NCBI RefSeq assembly: GCF_000178115.2
Contig: NC_014828.1
Location: 1,891,310 to 1,955,309 of the forward strand
DNA from: Ethanoligenens harbinense YUAN-3
Lineage (GTDB): Bacteria; Bacillota; Clostridia; Oscillospirales; Ethanoligenentaceae
Direction: 5' to 3'
DNA: 64,000 bases
The first letter of the stretch is position 1, and every line of letters starts with the position of its first letter. Below the pieces are notes generated by a model. That model saw only the letters and a program-made list of their open reading frames with translations, had not been told where the DNA came from and made no database searches. This document shows, piece by piece, positions 60,434-64,000 of the stretch. Both the position numbers and the translations under genes were made by a program.

Positions 60434-61822
60434 TCAGCCCTCCTCTCCATCGATTTCTGTTACCTCTGTTTCTTCGCCGTCCTCATTGTTATCATCGTAG
60501 ATGTCGTCGATGTGCTCATATTCGGGAATAGTGACATTGCGGACATCGATCTTTCCGGTGACTACATCCGAGATGATTGTTGACTTTAGCTCCTGAAGCG
60601 CTTTTATTTTGCTTTCTGCTAATTGAATAGCTTTATCAAGCATGTCGCATTTATCGTCCAAATAACAAGCAATTTTCTCTTGCTCAGTAACATCAGGATA
60701 AGCAAGTTTTAACTGTTCCAATACTCTCATGCCGATGTTTTGCTGAGTACCATATGACCAACCATCCTGCACCTGTTGTTGATATGGCAAAGCCTGCAAA
60801 GCGTAAAAGAGAAAACGCGGTAACATCACTTCTTGATTGCAACGGAAAACGGCAAGTGGAGACCATATAGTAAATATTCTGTCTGTATCTACAATTGATA
60901 CTCGTCCAGTAGTCGCGCCAGATTTGATCATGTATATATCATCAATCTTAGGCACATATTTCTTACAACATTCTTCATAAAAGTCCTGAGAAATAAATCC
61001 TCGAATATGATTAAAATCAATTTTTCCATTACCACACGAAACAGCTTCTGCAGAAACAAAGGGGATACCCTCCTCATATAACTGTGGAGTTGTATGTGGG
61101 CCGTCCGTCAGCGGTTGTGAAAGGACACGGAGTGTTTTCGTAATTCGCCATCCTTTTGGAATCATCCGATAGTAGCTATTATCTGTCCCACAAAGTTCTT
61201 CTCGTTTTAGTCCTGTAGTTACAGTTTTAGTAATAACCGTGTTCTTCAGTTGATTGAATTCCTGTATTTCCTTCCGGCGGATTCCGATCAACTTGTTGAT
61301 TTCGGAGACCTTCCAGTCAAGAAAACGCACAATTTGATCCTGCTCAGCGCGGGGAGGAACAGGAAGGAGAATGGTCCTCATCTCGCTGTAGCGAGTGGTC
61401 CAAAGATCAGCAACAATTCCTCTGCCATTCCTATAGTATTCTTCCGAGAATCTATAGTTGCGAAGCAGGTAATGTACATAGTCATTGTTCAGCTTGCTTC
61501 GTGGTGTCAGAACAAGATTGATAAGTGAAACTGATCCGTCCAGTTTAGATACACCACAGGAGCCTTTTCGATCTGAACGGCTATTGATAACAAAATCTCC
61601 AGCTTTCACCAGTTTGCGGTTATCACTGTCGTTTGATTTTGCGGCGTGCTCAAGCTGAGGAAGAATACCTTTTTTCGTTACTGACAGTGGCGCATAATCC
61701 TTGTCCGATACTTTTGTCTTTCGCTCTGTGAAGAGGGCGTCTATTTTCTGCAATTGCCAATGCGCTGGGATCTGCGGGAGCCATGCGGCATCTGTGTTAA
61801 TAACATCTGTGTATTCAACCAT
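60434..61822 (-). CDS. hsdS: Type I R-M specificity subunit HsdS
   Basis: DNA-recognition subunit of 462 aa with the usual two target-recognition domains. TRD1 begins after AAWLPQIPAHWQLQKIDALF and ends at the central conserved helix (LDWKVSEINKLIGIRRKEIQEFNQLKNTVITKTVTTGL, about 170-205). TRD2 begins at GWRITKTLRVLSQPL and ends at the second conserved helix (KIACYLDDKCDMLDKAIQLAESKIKALQELKSTIISDVVTGKI). A very acidic tail follows (DDIYDDNNEDGEETEVTEIDGEE). Start and hsdM stop share one base. The two TRDs should each read half of a bipartite site. Confidence 0.94.
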   Translation of the reverse strand: MVEYTDVINTDAAWLPQIPAHWQLQKIDALFTERKTKVSDKDYAPLSVTKKGILPQLEHAAKSNDSDNRKLVKAGDFVINSRSDRKGSCGVSKLDGSVSLINLVLTPRSKLNNDYVHYLLRNYRFSEEYYRNGRGIVADLWTTRYSEMRTILLPVPPRAEQDQIVRFLDWKVSEINKLIGIRRKEIQEFNQLKNTVITKTVTTGLKREELCGTDNSYYRMIPKGWRITKTLRVLSQPLTDGPHTTPQLYEEGIPFVSAEAVSCGNGKIDFNHIRGFISQDFYEECCKKYVPKIDDIYMIKSGATTGRVSIVDTDRIFTIWSPLAVFRCNQEVMLPRFLFYALQALPYQQQVQDGWSYGTQQNIGMRVLEQLKLAYPDVTEQEKIACYLDDKCDMLDKAIQLAESKIKALQELKSTIISDVVTGKIDVRNVTIPEYEHIDDIYDDNNEDGEETEVTEIDGEEG

Positions 61823-63828
61823 TACTCCATTCCCTCCACGATCTCATCCATGACGCCATCCGATTCCCTCTCGAGCTCCTTAAGCGAGGCAAGGATGTCT
61901 TTCATATCACGGAGTTGTACCGGCTTGTAGAAGTACTTCGTGAAGCTGATCTCGTAACCGATCTTTGTCTTGCTCTCATCCACATAGGCGTCCGGTGCAT
62001 ATGGCTTGACTTCCTTTTCGATGAATGCATCGATCCCACCATCGTAGTTGAACGGTATGTTTTCCGAGTCGCGGAGGTTCGGATCGGATTCGCCTTCAAC
62101 CTCTTTTGCATGTGGATCAGTTTCCGTGATAAACGGACGGATCTTCTTGAGTTGCGTCTTTTTGAGCTTTGTCGCCTTGGCAAAAGCGTCCCAATCGTCC
62201 AGTGGAGTTCCGACTGGAGCATTGGCAACCGCCTCACGAACAGAATCAAGCTCTGACTGCTTCTTGAATGTATCTTCCGGGATTTCTCGTTCCGGGAATA
62301 CGCGCAGGCGCAGCGGGCGCTCGACAGTTACATTCCAGTAGCCGAACTCACTGTTATCGAATATCATGCTTACGTCGCTTTCCTCCATGTCGAGGAAGAT
62401 GCGGACAATTTCCTTACGGATTTCCGGCGTGAATTCGCAGTTCTTATTGCCCATGTTCTTGCGCAGCGAGGACTTCATATTTGTCGCGTCGATGAGCTGA
62501 ATCTTGCCTTTGCGGCGTTCTTCCTTCTTATTGGAAAGCACCCAAATGTATGTGCCAATGCCTGTGTTGTAGAACATGTTGTCAGGCAATGCGATGATGG
62601 CCTCTACCAGATCACGCTCGATCATATACCGGCGGGCATTGCTCTCGCCGCTTCCTGCATCGCCCGTGAACAGGGATGAGCCGTTATGTACTTCGATGAT
62701 ACGGCTACCGAGTTCCGTATCGGTTTTCATCTTGGATACATTGTTAAGCAGGAAGAGAAGCTGTCCGTCACTTGTGCGCGGGATCATCTTTAGCTCCTCA
62801 CCGCCGGGAAGGTATGCATTGAAACGAGTGTCAAGGATTTCACTCTTGCCACCCATCTTGTCTGCATCTGTTTTCCAGCTTTTCCCATACGGTGGATTGG
62901 AAAGCATGAAGTCGAACTGCCGCGACGGATTCCCATCCAGCGATAGCGTTGAGCCATAGAAGATGTGTTCGGCTTCCTCGCCATCGCCCTTGAGCAGCAT
63001 GTCTGCTTTGCAGATGGCGTATGTTTCCGGCTGAACCTCCTGACCAAACAGGTGAATAGAGACATTCTTTCCGCGACGACCCGCGAGTGTCAGGAGTCGT
63101 GCCTGAGCAACCGTAAGCATTCCTCCTGTGCCACAGGCACCGTCATAGCAGGAGTATGTTGCATCTTTGATCTGGTCTTCAACGGGATAGAAAGCAAGGT
63201 CAGCCATGAGCTCGACAACGTCCCTCGGTGTCCAGTGTTCTCCGGCTTCCTCATTGTTTTCTTCGTTAAATCGGCGGATTAACTCCTCGAAGATTGTTCC
63301 CATGCCGTGGTTATCGAGTCCCGGCAGCTTCACGATCTTTTTCTCCGCGTCCTTATAGACAGGATCCGGGCTGAGATTGATATCCGATGACGTGAACTTA
63401 TCGATGACCGCGCCAAGGATATCCGCATCGACCATAGTCTTGATCTGGTCGCGGAATTTGAACTTGTCGAGGATCTCCTGAACGTTCGGAGAGAAGCCGT
63501 CCAGGTATGCCTTGAAGTCGGCTTCAAGCGTCTGCTTCTTCGCGCGGCTCGTCAGATCCTTTAAAAGGAACGGCGAATCATTACAGAATGCTTGTCCAGC
63601 CGTATTGCAGAGCGCAGGCCACTGGTTATCGATCTTGGCGGCTTCCAGCTGCTTCTTCATGGTAAGGACGGCTTTCTTTGTTCCTTCAAGCATTGCATCA
63701 AGGCGGCGGATGACTGTCATCGGCAGAATAACGTCACGGTATTTACCACGGACATAGACGTCGCGCAGGCAGTCGTCTGCAATTCCCCATATAAAACTGA
63801 CTATCGAGTTGTACTCCTGATTGTCCAT
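61822..63828 (-). CDS. hsdM: Type I R-M methyltransferase subunit HsdM
   Basis: N6-adenine methyltransferase subunit of 668 aa. The N-terminal HsdM domain is about 1-150 (SFIWGIADDCLRDVYVRGKYRDVILPMTVIRRLD). Then HWTPRDVVELMADLAF, SAM motif I DGACGTGGM (about 232-240, with G for the commoner P), and motif IV LSNPPYGKSW. The C-terminal part contains ERPLRLRVFPE and ends near residue 668. The ATG at 63828 has AGGAGAAAG upstream; a start 6 codons earlier lacks a site. It is first of the M-S-R-hamA-hamB-DUF262 run. Confidence 0.95.
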   Translation of the reverse strand: MDNQEYNSIVSFIWGIADDCLRDVYVRGKYRDVILPMTVIRRLDAMLEGTKKAVLTMKKQLEAAKIDNQWPALCNTAGQAFCNDSPFLLKDLTSRAKKQTLEADFKAYLDGFSPNVQEILDKFKFRDQIKTMVDADILGAVIDKFTSSDINLSPDPVYKDAEKKIVKLPGLDNHGMGTIFEELIRRFNEENNEEAGEHWTPRDVVELMADLAFYPVEDQIKDATYSCYDGACGTGGMLTVAQARLLTLAGRRGKNVSIHLFGQEVQPETYAICKADMLLKGDGEEAEHIFYGSTLSLDGNPSRQFDFMLSNPPYGKSWKTDADKMGGKSEILDTRFNAYLPGGEELKMIPRTSDGQLLFLLNNVSKMKTDTELGSRIIEVHNGSSLFTGDAGSGESNARRYMIERDLVEAIIALPDNMFYNTGIGTYIWVLSNKKEERRKGKIQLIDATNMKSSLRKNMGNKNCEFTPEIRKEIVRIFLDMEESDVSMIFDNSEFGYWNVTVERPLRLRVFPEREIPEDTFKKQSELDSVREAVANAPVGTPLDDWDAFAKATKLKKTQLKKIRPFITETDPHAKEVEGESDPNLRDSENIPFNYDGGIDAFIEKEVKPYAPDAYVDESKTKIGYEISFTKYFYKPVQLRDMKDILASLKELERESDGVMDEIVEGME

Positions 63829-63844
63829 TGACTTTCTCCTTCGC

Positions 63845-63873
63845 ACCGCTGTTTCTTCGCAGCGGCCTTTTTC
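63845..63873. other. Hairpin in the hsdM leader
   Basis: CCGCTG and CAGCGG arms around a 7-9 base loop, followed on the plus strand by CCTTTTT. On the minus strand it lies just before the hsdM ribosome site and could be a leader structure; on the plus strand it could terminate incoming transcripts. Confidence 0.4.
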
Positions 63874-63918
63874 ATTTATTATGTATTACCGGCTGTCCAA
63901 TAGTCTGGACTTCGCCGA

Positions 63919-64000
63919 TCAGTTTTCCTTGTTTTCCTTTTCGCTGTTTTCTTCGGCAGCTCCGCCGGAGCGAATCCAGTCATCGACTTCGCTCAGTTTG
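63919..64000 (-). CDS. C-terminal end of an unidentified gene (5' part outside window)
   Basis: Only 26 codons before the TGA at 63919 are in the window: KLSEVDDWIRSGGAAEENSEKENKEN. The Glu/Asn/Lys-rich tail is protein-like and the strand matches the R-M operon, so this may be another operon member 90 bases upstream of hsdM. Too short to identify. Confidence 0.5.
   Translation of the reverse strand, partial: KLSEVDDWIRSGGAAEENSEKENKEN

Overview
The window looks like a chromosomal segment of an anaerobic Firmicute of the class Clostridia (Oscillospiraceae/Ruminococcaceae-like). The reasons are the gene families present (Maff2, PrgI, PcfB, DUF4315 conjugation genes; DUF6809 and DUF6076 proteins; an msm-type sugar operon), AGGAGG-type ribosome binding sites and TTG/GTG starts. 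No rRNA or species marker is present, so the assignment stays at class or order level. Most of the window is accessory DNA.

Layout. (1) 1-3220: end of a Kdp potassium-ATPase operon; kdpB runs off the left edge and kdpA has lost its first ~140 codons at an abrupt junction. (2) 3217-20330: a block of Tn1549-like integrative-conjugative-element genes, all on the minus strand: ParB-like protein, DUF4406, ArdA, DUF6674, PcfB, VirD4, Maff2, VirB6, SpoVG-like, DUF7007, MT-A70 methylase, PrgI, VirB4, NlpC/P60 and DUF4315, plus three exported or anchored cargo proteins. Relaxase, topoisomerase and integrase are absent, so this is an element remnant. Twelve copies of a 25-bp palindrome are scattered only through this block. 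Eight follow gene stop codons within 3 nt, three are read in frame inside genes, and one lies upstream of the cargo genes. (3) 20.5-24.8 kb: Lrp/AsnC regulator, AbiH phage-defence protein, IS3 remnant and YdcF-type membrane protein. (4) 24.8-35.4 kb: a complete alpha-galactoside operon. A divergent AraC regulator faces alpha-galactosidase, an ABC importer (binding protein and two permeases), galactokinase, galactose-1-phosphate uridylyltransferase and sucrose phosphorylase. (5) 35.7-45.6 kb: recombinase debris, a tRNA 3'-end fragment (possible att scar), a RelBE-type toxin-antitoxin pair, a large serine recombinase with two RHH proteins and a RepA-like ATPase, then DUF6076, DUF6809 and a tandem-HTH protein. 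(6) 46.0-63.8 kb: a defence island in one minus-strand run: hsdM-hsdS-hsdR, a Hachiman-like hamA-hamB pair and a DUF262/DUF1524 endonuclease, followed by a second, 5'-truncated hsdM fused to half an hsdS, and its hsdR.

How the genes work together. In the sugar operon, raffinose-type oligosaccharides would be imported, Aga would release galactose (then GalK and GalT), and GtfA would phosphorolyse the remaining sucrose to glucose-1-phosphate and fructose. No importer ATPase and no galE are encoded here. In the defence island, genes overlap or nearly touch from hsdM through the DUF262 gene, which suggests one transcript carrying three different anti-phage activities.

The most unusual signals are the stop-codon-linked palindrome family, the Hachiman/DUF262 genes directly behind a Type I R-M operon (with a HamA lacking the expected E-x-K residues), the HsdM-HsdS fusion and the ICE/kdpA junction.
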